In this document: positions 45,571-57,058 of the stretch, one piece after another
Layout of the letters: every line of letters begins with the position of its first letter
How positions within the stretch are numbered: position 1 is the stretch's first letter
From: Tiliqua scincoides
Taxonomy: Eukaryota > Chordata > Lepidosauria > Squamata > Scincidae
NCBI RefSeq assembly: GCF_035046505.1
Contig: NC_089823.1
Coordinates: forward strand, 110,507,412 to 110,571,411
Length of the DNA stretch: 64,000 nucleotides
Direction of reading: 5' to 3'
The notes under the pieces: generated by a model
What the model was told of the DNA's origin: nothing
What the model saw: only the letters and a program-made list of their open reading frames with translations
Databases searched by the model: none
Program-made: the position numbers and the translations under genes

Positions 45571-46947
45571 ATCTCAGGGTTGTCATGATGCTTTGTTATG
45601 ATCACATGCTATGATACCTGCTATGATACTTATGATAAAAAATGTGATGCTTATTATGCTGTTAACCTATATTGGCAGTGTATTGCTGGTGACAAAGCCC
45701 CTTCTTTCTCCTCTCCCCCTCTCTATCCCTGTCCCGAAGAACCTATTGACATCATAGGAATTAGATGGCTAAAAAAGAGTGAAAAGAGTGTGGATGGCCA
45801 GCTGGCTGGACAGAGAAAGGTATCAAATGCTGATGGATGACTAATGCAAACAAAAAGCAATTAGTTAACCATCTCTGCCAGGAGTAGAAAGGGGCTTAAC
45901 CGAAGAAACTAGATGACTCTGATTAGCAACAACTTATCAAAACTCAAGGCTGTATGAAAAGGGAGACGGCAGAGGCCAGAATGCAACATGAGAAGATAAT
46001 AGGAACTCCTCTGTTCTTACAAGAATACCTCTCCTATAAGAAGCAAGCTGAGACAAAATTTTCCAGTCCAAGAGACAAAGGGTGAGTAACGTGCAGGGGT
46101 GAGGGCCTATCCAAGAGATGCGTGTGACCATGAGGAACTGCCCCAGAGGTTAAGGGACCCCGAAAAAAAATAACGCAGAACTTTCCCCACATGTTTGTTT
46201 AATCATCTCAGCACTGCAACACGCAACTGTCCAGGCTGTGGTAAGAAAGGGGTATGTGTGTGTGAATTAGAGGGTGATGAACTAGGGAATCACTGCCCTC
46301 TTGTTGTAATTGTTAACATTTACCATAATTGGATTTTGTTGATTAGAGTTGTTTTTGCCCTTCAGAGGTAAAAGATTCTGCTGCAGGGATCTGAGACTAG
46401 GAAATCTGAATACCCTCCTTGATCTCTCCTCCCTGCAAGGGAGGCCACTTTGGCCTAGGTCTATTGTTTTGTCTCTAACCATGTCAAAAGACGTTTAAGG
46501 CAAATAAGATCTGAGAGATCCAAATATTTAGGAATGTATGATTAATCTGTTTTGAATGGGTAAACAATGAGGGGTAAGACATACATGCTTTGTTTTGTAT
46601 TATGCTTGTGACTATGAAGTCTCTGGCATCAATCATCTCAAGCTACATTTCTCAAGAGGTTTTGGTGCCCACAGTGATGTTCTGCCTAATGTAGGAATCC
46701 CTTCTCATTCCGATCACTGCTGCAGGTAAATTCTACATAAAAGCAAAAGGAGTGACTTTTGCCAGGATGAGCTAATTACATGCTGAGTGTTTTTCCAAAA
46801 GGTTTGGACTCAGCTTGTACTCAGTCCTGAATGTTCATAGTCCAAACACTCCAATTCTGACCTTTAGCTGCACAACTAGCTATTTTCAGTGCTAGTTAGT
46901 TTCCACACACCCTTTGTAACATGTAGTTATATGGTCTTCAAGTTGCA
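45571..46947. other. Unassigned noncoding DNA
   Basis: A short 'tgctatgatac' duplication lies near 45605-45635. No gene or element ends are seen. Confidence 0.4.
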
Positions 46948-46955
46948 TTCTGCAG

Positions 46956-47314
46956 CAGTGTTTCTCAAACCTTTAACACCAGGACCCACTTTTTAGAATG
47001 TGAATCTGTCAGGACCCACCAGAAGTGATGTCATGACCGGAAATGACATCATCAAGCAGGAAATTTTTAACTATCCTGGGCTGCAATCTTACGCACACTT
47101 ACCCAGGAGTAAGTCCCATTGACTATCATTGTTAAAAGCATATAAAAGCATATACATAGCAGCCTGTTAAAAGTACAGATCTCCAATTACATGGAGACAC
47201 ATAACATGGCAGCATTAAGTTTAATATTTTAAAATATTGAAATGAATGGGGACCCACCTGAAATTGGTTCACAACCCACCTAGTGGGTCCTGACCCACAG
47301 TTTGAGAAACACTG
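46956..47314 (-). mobile_element. hAT-like element, family B, copy 2
   Basis: The left end CAGTGTTTCTCAAAC and right end TTTGAGAAACACTG are a near-perfect TIR. The flanks TTCTGCAG and CTCTAACC do not match, so the original TSD is lost. The interior holds 'ggctgcaatcttacgcacac' and 'aggagtaagtcccattgac', the same half-MITE as in the other two copies. Confidence 0.8.
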
Positions 47315-47322
47315 CTCTAACC

Positions 47323-47939
47323 CCATTGGCCCTGTGTACTAACAGGAAAAAAAAAACTCTGTAGATTGATTCCAGTGATATATCTTTCATTCCCTTTCTC
47401 TTGCTTGGAACACAGTTAAATCTCGCTTCTCAAATATGTCAGGCATTTCTCTTTTTAATAATGCAGCAGGAAAATGAACTCGTACTCACAGCTCAACCTG
47501 AAAGCCCATAAGCCTGTTTCCTGCAAAGCCTGGCCTCTGAATTGTACTTGTTGACAGATCTGCTTGTCTCGTAAATATTTGTTTACCAAAGGTACTCTTG
47601 AATTTGTGACTTCTCACAACATATATTCCGAAGATGTTTCCCACAAGATTCCTTTCCCTTGCATCTACTTGCTGGCATCTTATAAAATGCTACTTGTTAT
47701 AATGTACCTTTCAAGAGACTGCACAGCATAGTGGCTAAGGACGTAAGCTCTGAAGTGGAAGTCTCTCGGATTTCACTGACCTCCATTGACTCACAAAGTG
47801 GCCAGAAGCCAGCCACTATATCTCTTCGCTCCAACCCCAACTGCAGCATAGGGATAGCAATACGGACTGATTTTTTTCCCCTGTGCCCTGCTCTTTCTAC
47901 CTATTGCAAGTATTTGCAGATGGTTATTTCCTAGCTTCA
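47323..47939. other. Unassigned noncoding DNA
   Basis: No gene or element ends are recognised. Confidence 0.4.
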
Positions 47940-49032
47940 GATGTTTCTCCATTAATTGTGGTGCAGGGATTTCAAAAATGCTGCTATTTTTGGCACAGCA
48001 TCAATGGTTTAGCCCCAATTTACACTATGCAGTTGTACAATAGGATATGTACTACAGTGCATGAGGCAATAGGATAGATACAAACACATCCCTCCCTCTC
48101 CAGTTATGAACTGCCCCCTCCTTGGAGATCTTCCAGTGAGGTCTGAAGACATTTTTCTTCAAACAAACCCGAGTCTTGGCCTTTTAAATTAACATCCAGC
48201 TTTTACAGGCTTGCCCTTTTTAGAGTCCAATCCCATGCTCAGCGGCACGGTTTTGTGCCACTGAGCATTGTCGCAAACGTGCTGTAAGGCACTTTTGCAA
48301 GCCTCTCCACTGGGCCCCTGCCCATGCTAGCCCAGCACCTGCCGGTTGCCCAGCTTCCGCCGCTTGGCAGTCTCCCGGACCGCCGAGCCACAGCACGGTA
48401 TGTGGGGGCAGGGAGGAGGCATTCCAGGGATCAGGGAGGCCGGCAGGGGGCAGAGACAGTGCAGAGGGAGGCATGACGCGGAGGTGTGACTCAGGGAGGG
48501 GGCAGGCTGGAGGCCTGCCAGGGGGAGGGAGGTGGGTCTCCGCAGAATCCGATGTGTTCGTGGAGGGCTCCGCGCCTTACACAAGCGCCTTTACCTTACC
48601 ACCGACCTTTTAGTCGGCAGTAAAGCGAGTAGCCCCATTGCAGGGCAGCTTACCTTATCCAGGAGAAGGGGACGAAAGTTCCCTTCTCCCGAGGCACCTC
48701 CCACAGTAGCCCAGGGTGCAAAGGATCCAGCGGCAGCCATTCTCGGTGCCGCCAAGCCTGGATTTCCTGGGCAGCTCAGGATTGGGCTGTTCAGTGTTGC
48801 TGTTACTCTTCTGTTTAACTGTAATTAGGTTTTATGGTTGTTTAAGTTTGTTTTAATGTTTTGTGGATTTTTAGGGCAGAGTACAACTATTTTTTAATTG
48901 TGATTTTTTTTTTTTTTTACTATTTATGTACTTGCAATTTTATAAGCCTCCTTGGGTCCCCTTGGGGAGAAAGGCAGGGTGAAAGTGAAATAAATAAATA
49001 CAAAAATAAATAAATAATAACTAAATAAATAG
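47940..49032 (+). repeat. Probable LINE 3' region split by a MITE
   Basis: The segments 47940-48222 and 48790-49032 look like one old LINE-type 3' region ending 'aagcctccttgggtcccctt', 'ggggagaaaggcagggtgaa' and an (AAAT)n tail at 48985-49030. The GC-rich MITE 48223-48789 sits inside. The family call is from remembered reptile repeats only. Confidence 0.35.
48223..48789. mobile_element. GC-rich Harbinger-like element
   Basis: GAGTCCAATCCCATGCTCAG follows TTA at the left. The right end is AGCTCAGGATTGGGCTG, followed by TTC. The 26-bp palindrome lies at 48273-48298 (GCAAACGTGCTGT half). The G-rich block is 48390-48540. It is CpG-bearing and has no coding capacity. Confidence 0.75.
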
Positions 49033-49132
49033 CATTTTGGTGGTCCAAAAGAAAACCTAAGATTATCACTGGAATCAGTACCTCTGAATTTTGAATGTTA
49101 AAAATTCAATAATTTTTGTGGTCCTGATATTG

Positions 49133-49371
49133 CTACAATTATTTATATACCACTTTTCAACAATTATAAGTTTACAAAACCATTTGCTTAGCAATAAATA
49201 CATACACATGCTGAAAGGATTCACAATTTAAGAAGATGCAGAAGAAAACAGCAACGTCCACTAGAAGAGACACTGCACTGGGGTGAATAGGAGCAGTTGC
49301 TCTCCCTCCTGCTAAATATAAGAGACCCACCACTTTAAAAACTGCCTCTGCCCAGTTCACAGGGCATACAA
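49133..49371 (-). repeat. Probable dispersed repeat fragment
   Basis: 'atttatataccacttttcaa' and 'gagcagttgctctccctcct' match a pattern I recall as common in squamate genomes. No ends or TSDs are defined. Confidence 0.3.
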
Positions 49372-49383
49372 CCTTTCCAGATA

Positions 49384-49416
49384 GTCAAGTCAAGTCAACC
49401 TTTATTAGGCATAAAG
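49384..49416 (-). mobile_element. 33-bp LINE micro-insertion with 12-bp TSD
   Basis: The target duplication CCTTTCCAGATA is perfect (49372-49383, 49417-49428). Between the copies the minus strand reads CTTTATGCCTAATAAAGG and then 'ttgacttgacttgac'. This is just the polyadenylation-like end and repeat tail of the LINE seen at 552-827. Confidence 0.8.
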
Positions 49417-49646
49417 CCTTTCCAGATAAAAACCTCTGACTAATATTTCTGAATTTTTCACTGTGAACACACTACCAAAGTCAGGCTTTTTTGCAAACCC
49501 TGTGTAATGTGAATGGTTTAATTAAAATTTCATTGGCTGAAGTAGACAGGTAGGAAGGGGAGAACTTTTCAATGCTGTGTTCTTCACTATTGCAGCTGGA
49601 ACTAGATGTTATGAGAAACATAGGTTTGGTGACTCTTTCTTACTTA

Positions 49647-49801
49647 GGGAGCAATCCTAACCCACACTGACATAAGAGCAATGCAACTCTGAGGTCAGTG
49701 AACAAACATTGCCTTACCTTGAGGAGGCCTCCGTAACTGCCCCCCAACTGCTCCACTGGCACAGCTATGTCAGTGCTGGAAAGTTGGTTAGGATTGCGCC
49801 C
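49647..49801. mobile_element. Harbinger-like MITE (~190 bp family), short form
   Basis: The ends GGGAGCAATCCTAACCC and GGTTAGGATTGCGCCC, flanks TTA (49644-49646) and TTG (49802-49804). The left 'gtgctttccagcac' block is missing, so this copy is about 30-40 bp shorter than its relatives. Confidence 0.75.
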
Positions 49802-50153
49802 TTGGTCTTCAGAATTTCTAGTATAACACAACATGCTGCCACCTTTGCCAGTCAGTGATGCGAGGTAGACAGAGAAATACAAAGATAGGATTATGAAATA
49901 CATACCACTGGCCACACATTACACTAAATACATTTGAAGGGGGAACAAGATCACATCCACTTGGTGCCCCCTCACTCTGCCCCACTACTACATGCAGAGG
50001 TGGCTCCACAGATGGGGCCTTGTGCAGCAAGAACCAACACCAATGACCAGTCAACCCCCAAGGCAGTGAGGGATACACACCATGTATAACCTGTATAACT
50101 TCACTTATCTACCTACTACAGGTAGGTAGTGCCACTACCTAAGCACAATCAGA

Positions 50154-50392
50154 CAGTGGCGTAACCAGAGGGTAGATGGTGCAGTAAGTACTACAAGTGC
50201 CACAATGCGCCACAGAAGCAGCCCCTCCCACCTGCCATCAGAGCCATTCTGAGCAGTGATGGCAACATGCAGGTGCTCCTGAGCGCTGCTGTCACTGCCT
50301 GGAATGGCTCCGAGAGCGAATGAAAGGGGAAGCTTACATGGTACATTGAGGCACCTGAAGTACTTACAACGTTCCCACCCTCTGGCTACAGC
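50154..50392. mobile_element. hAT-like element, family D, diverged
   Basis: CAGTGGCGTAACCAGAGGG at the left and CCCACCCTCTGGCTACAGCAG at the right [21 nt window, ends 50392] are diverged TIRs of the 16599-16799 family. The interior 'gcccctcccacctgcc' is shared. No matching TSD is seen. Confidence 0.55.
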
Positions 50393-51522
50393 AGGATAAG
50401 CAGTGACAAGAGCTACACTACACACATGCAAACTGTACCCATATGTGTTCTATATGGAAGATGGGTGATCATCCGGAATAAGGAATGTCCCTGATCGTAA
50501 TGCAGCTTGTACATGTGTACTCTCTTTCACAAATCCTGCCAAACATGTGTAGGTTGGGGCTGGAGCTGGGGCCAGAGAGTACAACACTGTTCCCACCTCT
50601 ACATGCATTCCACATCACATGTGATCAGTTCTCCTTTGTTACAAAGAACAGGGTAGAGAGGGGCACACATAGCAGCAGCTCCTTGTCTCTTGTAGCATCT
50701 TGTTCTCTCCTGAGAACTGCTGTGTTCTTTTCAGCTTCACTGCTACTGAGCAAATGCCTTGGTCTCTTGACAACAAAGAGTTGGGAAGCACAACCTTTAA
50801 AGAAGGATGGGATACAGCCTCATCGCTTACAACGTGAAAACTCTTATTTGGAGGGAAGTCAGCTACACTGAAGAGCTAAGCTTTTTGAAAGCATGTAACG
50901 CATTTCATTTTAAATCATATAGCTTTGACTTTTTCACACAGTAGCAAGCACAAATATTTATAATACACTTTAGTATAATTTCCTACTGCTGCTAAGCACT
51001 AAAGCACTCTAAAGGAGACTGGCTTCCCTTTCAGAGAACCTCAGGTGTTACTAAATGCAGTATCTCAGCAGTGTGAAAAAAATACAAGTGTGCGCTACTT
51101 AACAATGGAGATGCATTCTCCAATCCCCAGTGTTACGTGATTAGGTCATTAAGTGAACATTCAGTCCAGTCTATTGCCTTTGTTGTGCAAACAGACACTC
51201 CCTGCCAGGCACTAGCTGGCTGCACAGGCTACTGGAGATAGATGGCCTCTTCTTTGCAATAAGAGCCTCTCTGTTGTGTAAACAGACACTCTGCTGCAGG
51301 CTATGGGAGATGCGATTGCCTCTTAAGAGCACCTTTATTGAGTTTTGACCACCGTCATATATGCAGTCCATTGTTAAGCAAACAGTTGTTAAGCGGCGCA
51401 CACCCGTACAGTTTTCTGCTGTATTAATCATGTCAGTTTGGCAGAGGCTGAACAGAAAGCCAAGGAAATAGATGCTGGATTCACATGTGCAGTTCACACA
51501 TGCAGTGTCCACTGTGAGAGTC
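50393..51522. other. Unassigned noncoding DNA
   Basis: A 128-codon plus frame (50485-50871) and a 113-codon minus frame (51171-51512) have no recognised motifs. Confidence 0.4.
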
Positions 51523-51525
51523 TAA

Positions 51526-52080
51526 GGGCCCAACCATAATAATTGCACACCAGCTTACTGCCAGCACACACCATTGCAAACATGTCATAAGGCACATTTG
51601 CAGGCCCCAGCATTGGTGGAGCACCGGTGCTAGCCCAGCGCTGGCTGGCGCTGGGCTAGTGCCGGTGGAGTACCAGAGCTCAGCCACTTGGCAGTCACAC
51701 AGACCGCTGGGAAGCAGAGAGGTAGGTGGGTGTGGGGGGAGGCAGAAGGAGGGCAGGGAGAGGGCAGGGAGGAGGCATGCCAGGGGTAGGGAGCAAGGTG
51801 GGAGGGAGGCAGGTCCGGTGGAGCAAAGCTCCACCAGATCCTGAGCCTCTGTATCAGGCTGTCCGCCCAACATGGTGGCACTAAATTCTACACTGATCCT
51901 TGGGTCATCGTAAAGTTGAGTAGCCCAATTGCAGGGCTACTCATTTTACCAGAGGGAAGGGGATGAAAGTCCCCTTCTCTGGAGAAGGCAGTAGTGGCTG
52001 CCTGGGTTGTACTGGATGCAGTGGTAGCCATTTTCGGCACTGTTGCAGCCCTGTGTGCTGGACAGCGCAGGACTGGACTG
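51526..52080. mobile_element. GC-rich Harbinger-like element
   Basis: GGGCCCAACCATAATAATTG at the left and CAGGACTGGACTG at the right, with perfect TAA duplicates (51523-51525, 52081-52083). The diverged 26-bp palindrome is at 51576-51601. A G-rich block and 'gggctactcattttaccaga' match the 48223-48789 and 8093-8596 copies. Confidence 0.75.
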
Positions 52081-52233
52081 TAAGGCTGTAAACAGCTGAG
52101 GCAGAGTTTAAGAGACTCAACTGCAACTTGGGATTTTCCTAGTTTGAATCTGGTCTCTGTCATGAATTCACTAACCAGCTTTGGGCAGGCCTCTCATCCT
52201 CAGCAATCCAGCTGCAATTTGAGAATAATAATA

Positions 52234-52655
52234 CAGGTGGAGCCTGTTTATCCATGGATTTTATATCTGTAGATCTGGCTCCATATTAATCCCTCAGTCC
52301 TGCATTGAGCCAGAGTTAGCCCAACCTGAAAACTCCAAAGGCAGCTGGAGCTGCTTCCAGACTGGAGGGCTTCTCCAAGCCTCAGAATGCCTTAAAAGGC
52401 ATAAAAACTTCACTTCCACTTTCCTGAGGAAAACTGGAAGACTTTTTCAGCCTGAAAAGGCCATTCTAAAGCCCGCAGAGTCCACGAGCGAATGCATGTG
52501 ACTTCTGCAGGCTTCAGAAAGCCCTCCTGAGAAGACCAGAGCATAGCTCCAGTTGCTTTCAGGGGTTTAAAGGGGCTGAAACAGCAGATTTCCTTATCTG
52601 TGGTTTTTTGTATCCGTGGGGGGTGGGAGAACATTTCCGCCATGGATTCCACCTG
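52234..52655. mobile_element. Mariner/pogo-like non-autonomous element
   Basis: The ends CAGGTGGAGCC and the complement of CAGGTGGAATCC lie between TA dinucleotides (52232-52233, 52656-52657). Internal 'agggcttctccaagcctcag' and 'aggcttcagaaagccctcct' blocks are mutually complementary and could form a stem of about 190-bp span. It resembles the 27720 family only in TSD and TIR start. Confidence 0.7.
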
Positions 52656-52657
52656 TA

Positions 52658-53374
52658 CTTACAGCAGATCCACAGGTTTAGTTATTACAGGCAACATCTT
52701 GGCATACCAATTTAAGCATTGCAGGAGAGTTTGGGCTTTCCATAGAGAACAAGAAGTGCTAACAGAAAGCGGGTTGGAGGGTGCAATCAATACAACATGA
52801 AGAGGAAGAGGACAGCCCAGGAGACAGCGAGATACAGGAGACAGCGAGATGAAGGCTTCAAACAGAAACAGATTAATCATTTGCACGATGGGGGAATTTG
52901 TGAACAGTGATTCATTGAAACCATGGATACAGGGGGAGGGATATTGCAATCTCTTCCTGACCTTTGCCATCATTCTGTGATACAATGTTTACAGTACTTT
53001 TGTTTCACTAATAATTATGTCACCCAAATATAAACCTGTGGATAAAAATAATTATGAAGCTAAAAGGCAATGAAAAATCATGACCCTGCATTCACTTTTG
53101 ACTATAAATTTATCGTCTAGGAATGGTTTTTGTAAAGGGTTCTGACACATTCAATTATTTTGTTTTTTGATAACTCTGCTAATTTCTTTTGATTCTGATG
53201 TGTTTAATTTAGGTTGCCATCTATCTTCTTTCCATTTCTCCAACTCAGGAACCTAACCCCATTATTCTGGTGAGGTTTACGTTTTTTTGTATGTCAGTTA
53301 TCACTTTCACTGTACTTTCATAAAATGTAACCCTTGAGATATTCAGGAGTCTCCTGTACTTATCTTATAGGTTA
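52658..53374. other. Unassigned noncoding DNA
   Basis: No gene or element ends are recognised. Confidence 0.4.
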
Positions 53375-53382
53375 ATGTATAA

Positions 53383-54008
53383 CAGTGGCATAGCTAAGGG
53401 GGTGCAGGGGGTAGCAGTTGCACCGGGCATCAAGCTTTAGGGGGGCAACAAGCTGAGTTTGACACTAATGACCAAAATTGTGAAAATCTTGGTATGTATG
53501 AATAATACCATCATGTTATATATCAATGGAAAGGTAATTTAATGCAGAATGCAATGCAACAAACTGTACTGGAGTATCTTTATTCTATCAAAAGTTATGG
53601 CCAATTAACCAGAAAATGAAAACACAACTGCCTTGTGGAACAAAAAGTGGATTTGCAAAAAGTCTCCAAACTGACCTCTGAGACTGTTTGTTCTGAGTGC
53701 CAATGAGAAGTGATTATGATATAGCATGGAACCAATAACTTTTTATTTCCTTAAATTTGATTTTGTCATGCAGGGGGCTACAAAATGTTCTTTGACTCCA
53801 GGTTGTAGATAGATGCCTTAGCTATGCCACTGACTGGGGGAGGCAGCAGAGCAAGTGGGTGGTGAGCTGCTGGGGGAAGGACATGGGTTCCTCCCAATTT
53901 CTACTTTTTAAAAAGCCTGGGTGTGACGTTACTTCCGGTTGTGACATCACTTCCAGGGCAACATTCTGAGCTTGGCACCGGGCTGCACAATCATTAGCTA
54001 CACCACTG
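53383..54008. mobile_element. hAT-like element, family D, long form
   Basis: CAGTGGCATAGCTAAGGGGG at the left and ATTAGCTACACCACTG at the right. The 8-bp TSD ATGTATAA is perfect (53375-53382, 54009-54016). A second right-end-like sequence, CCTTAGCTATGCCACTG, lies inside at 53817-53833. The copy may therefore be an element that gained an extra segment beyond its first right end. Confidence 0.82.
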
Positions 54009-54448
54009 ATGTATAATACAAAATGCTTTGAACACACATGCAAATGCTAAATAAATGCAAATGATAAATATTGTTTAATTTTATTAAATATTGTTTGTTT
54101 TTTAAATCTGTGCACGATCTGGATGGCTCCTGGGTGCATGTAGGAGGTTCCAAAGAATCAGCAAAAAGGGAAAATGACCCTTAGACAAGTAGCTTATTCC
54201 CCATTGCTGGATGCATTACTGTATAATAAACTGAACATTGACATACAGCAATAAAATAAGAACTGCAGTCCTAAGAATGCTTGCTTGAAAATTAATTCCA
54301 TCAAAACTAATAGGACTGACTAGAAAAAAATACATTTTTGGAATGACAGCATTAATGCAAAATATGTCACTATTTCTCTTTACCAAATCTAATAAGGGAC
54401 AAAGCTCATATACCTGAAATACAATTTGCCCCTTTGGTGGTCCACCCA

Positions 54449-54459
54449 ATATATATATA

Positions 54460-54550
<91 letters not shown>
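54449..54550. repeat. (AT)n microsatellite
   Basis: About 50 AT units with two CC interruptions ('taccatat'). The 118-codon minus-strand frame over it encodes only I-Y repeats and is an artefact. Confidence 0.95.
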
Positions 54551-54554
<4 letters not shown>

Positions 54555-55488
54555 CATTGACAGTGCATCCACACAGGGAGTAAATGCATGGTTACCATAA
54601 TCTGAAGCTCAATAATTGTGACAGTTCAAAAATGTCCGCACGTATCCATGTAAATTTGGTTCATATAATTGGTGCCTCCACACGGGTACAGTAGGATCAT
54701 AAATCCATAGCTTCCCCATACTCTCTTGGAGAACATTGCCTGGATCTTATATAGAACTCAGCTGTATAAAATGGCCCATTGCCTTTTTTTTTTTTAATTC
54801 CACATTCTCATTCAGTTTCCATTGCTGTATTATCCCTCTGTCTTACTGAGTGATAATCAAACTGTGGTCTTTAAGTTTCAGGTAATCTAATAAAAGAAGT
54901 TTAAAGACAGAAGCAACATTTTCAGAATGATTTGTCTGGTACTACTATAGTGGCTCTAGCCTCAGTCCTACGTTGGGGCTACATAACCAGGCAACTGTAA
55001 TACAGAAAAGGAAGAGCCATTTGTTCCATTTAAAAATATTTTAGTACCCAGGAGATTTTCGTACTTCTAGTCCTGCAAGGTAGTATACTTTGATCAGAGG
55101 AAGGTTTAAAAAAATAATGAAATTATTAAATGCGAAGTATGATTTTGAAAAGGCAGGACAGCATTAGGATGTGCTTGACCTATCTCACCAGTTTTTAAAC
55201 AGCCACATGTGACTTCATCCTCGATCAATCTTCCTACTAAAAACAAGTTCGGAAAACTTTAAGAACAGCTGTAGAATTGCTCCGAGAACTGGAGTGTGTT
55301 TTCTCCCTCCAAATTTAGTTTGAAGCATGTCCATTATATTATTGATTTGACCAGGGTTCACACAAAACAAGAGGAAATGACTCACTTTGCAAATGTGCAC
55401 ATTTTCTCCTAACTCCATCTGAATTCCTTAGCTGACATGCCTAGGAATCAACCAGGATTTTGCCCTGGATGGGGTGAGGTAAGGGTCT
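54551..55488. other. Unassigned noncoding DNA
   Basis: No gene or element ends are seen. Confidence 0.4.
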
Positions 55489-55496
55489 CTCTAGGC

Positions 55497-55962
55497 CAGA
55501 GGTGTTCAAACTTTTTGGTAAGAGGGCCACATCATCTCTCTGACACTGTGTTGGGGGCCAAGAAAAAAAAGAAAGAATTAATTTACATTTCAAATTTGAA
55601 TAAATTTACACAAATTTACATAAATGAATATTAGAAATGTAACTTATATGAATGAATGAAGGTCTTGCAATAGCTCAAGGCCTATAAAAGACCTTGCACA
55701 AAGCAAGGCTGGCCTTTCCTTCACTGCCGTTGCTGCATCACAGATGTGGAACAGCAAGCAGTGGAGGGAGCCCTCGAATCGTAACTCACGCTAGAGGTCA
55801 AACAGTTACCCTCATGCTGAGAGCAGTTGTGTTGGGTCAGCATGGGCTCCAGCAAGTCTCTGGAGGGCCAGAGGCTCACTGGAGACTTGGGGATCCCACA
55901 GGCCGGATTGGGAGTCCCTGATGGCCGTGAATGGCCCCCAGGCCAGGGTTTGGGCACCCCTG
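55497..55962 (+). mobile_element. hAT-like element, family A, copy 3
   Basis: The left TIR is CAGAGGTGTTCAAAC and the right the complement of CAGGGGTGCCCAAAC. The 8-bp TSD CTCTAGGC is perfect (55489-55496, 55963-55970). Its right TSD copy is also the left TSD copy of the next element. Confidence 0.92.
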
Positions 55963-55970
55963 CTCTAGGC

Positions 55971-56327
55971 CAGTGTTTCTCAAACTTTGGGGCGGGACCC
56001 ACTAGGTGGGTTGCAATCCAATTTCAGGTGGGCCCCATTCATTTCAATATTTTATATTTAATATATTAGACTTGACGCTACCATGGTATGTGACTGCATT
56101 TGGGGAAATGTTACAGATCTGCACTTTGAACAGGCTGTATATTCTTTTAACAATGATAGTAAATGGGACTTACTCCTGGGTAAGAGTGGGAAGGATTGCA
56201 GCCTAGGATTGTTAAAAATTTTTCCTGCTTGATGATGTCACTTCCGATCATGATATCACTACTGGTGGGTCCTGACAGATTCTCATCCTAAAAGTGGGTC
56301 CTGGTGCTAAAAGTTTGCGAACCACTG
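55971..56327 (+). mobile_element. hAT-like element, family B, copy 3
   Basis: CAGTGTTTCTCAAAC at the left and the complement of CAGTGGTTCGCAAAC at the right. CTCTAGGC stands at 55963-55970 and again at 56328-56335. It contains the half-MITE ('aaatgggacttactcctggg' and 'aggattgcagcct'). Confidence 0.92.
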
Positions 56328-56335
56328 CTCTAGGC

Positions 56336-56689
56336 AACTTCATACTAATGAAGGGCCACTGATCAGACAGCTGTAGCATTGCAAGCTCCTGTTTGTCACT
56401 TTCCTCTAAGATCTGGCAAATTTGAGCTCTCCATCTTGGCATAATCTCACAAGTAAACGCCTTCCTTCATAATACATTGGACAGTCTATTCAGACTCCTT
56501 CTCCAGGATGTCTCTCCCTCTAATGACCTAAGCATGGTGTGCCCCACCCCCCAGAAGGACACACCTTAATTAAATTAACTCCAGGAAACACCTGGCTGAA
56601 CATGCAGTTTCAGATACCATTATTCACCAGGAATGTCTGTATCCTTCACAATTCTGTAGCTGCCCATGCTCTGGGAGCAGGATTTTAAC
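56336..56689. other. Unassigned noncoding DNA
   Basis: No gene or element ends are recognised. Confidence 0.4.
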
Positions 56690-57055
56690 ATTATCCACTT
56701 TGGTACAGGCTGCCTGGGAAAGGGGCTAGGATCCAGCATAACTGCTGGGTCCTGGCCCCGCCTCCTGCCTGCCTGCCCTGGGAACACCCACTGCCTGCCC
56801 ACCCCCGCCCCAGAACACTTCCCTCCTGCCTCTTCCCCACCCTTCCCATGCCCCCTCCAGATCCCCGCACTGTCTGAGCTTGACCAGCTCAAGCCCCTCA
56901 CAGGGCCCGCATTGGTGCAGGAAGACTAGTGCAAGTCCCTTGCATCGGCTGAAGTGCAGTTGCATTGGTGCAGAAGTGCTTTATGGAACTTTTGCAACAG
57001 CATTGGGCTGGTGCAAGAGACTTGCGCCATCCAACTGCAGCTTTGGATTGTGCCC
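56690..57055. mobile_element. GC-rich Harbinger-like element, left part missing
   Basis: The C-rich block (56755-56865), the 26-bp palindrome at 56971-56996 (GCAGAAGTGCTTT half) and the right end TTTGGATTGTGCCC followed by TTA are present. The left TIR is absent, so the left boundary is approximate. Confidence 0.6.
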
Positions 57056-57058
57056 TTA

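Noticed and set aside
54216-54598. Minus-strand frame of 118 codons with I-Y repeats
   Set aside because: This is translation of an (AT)n microsatellite.
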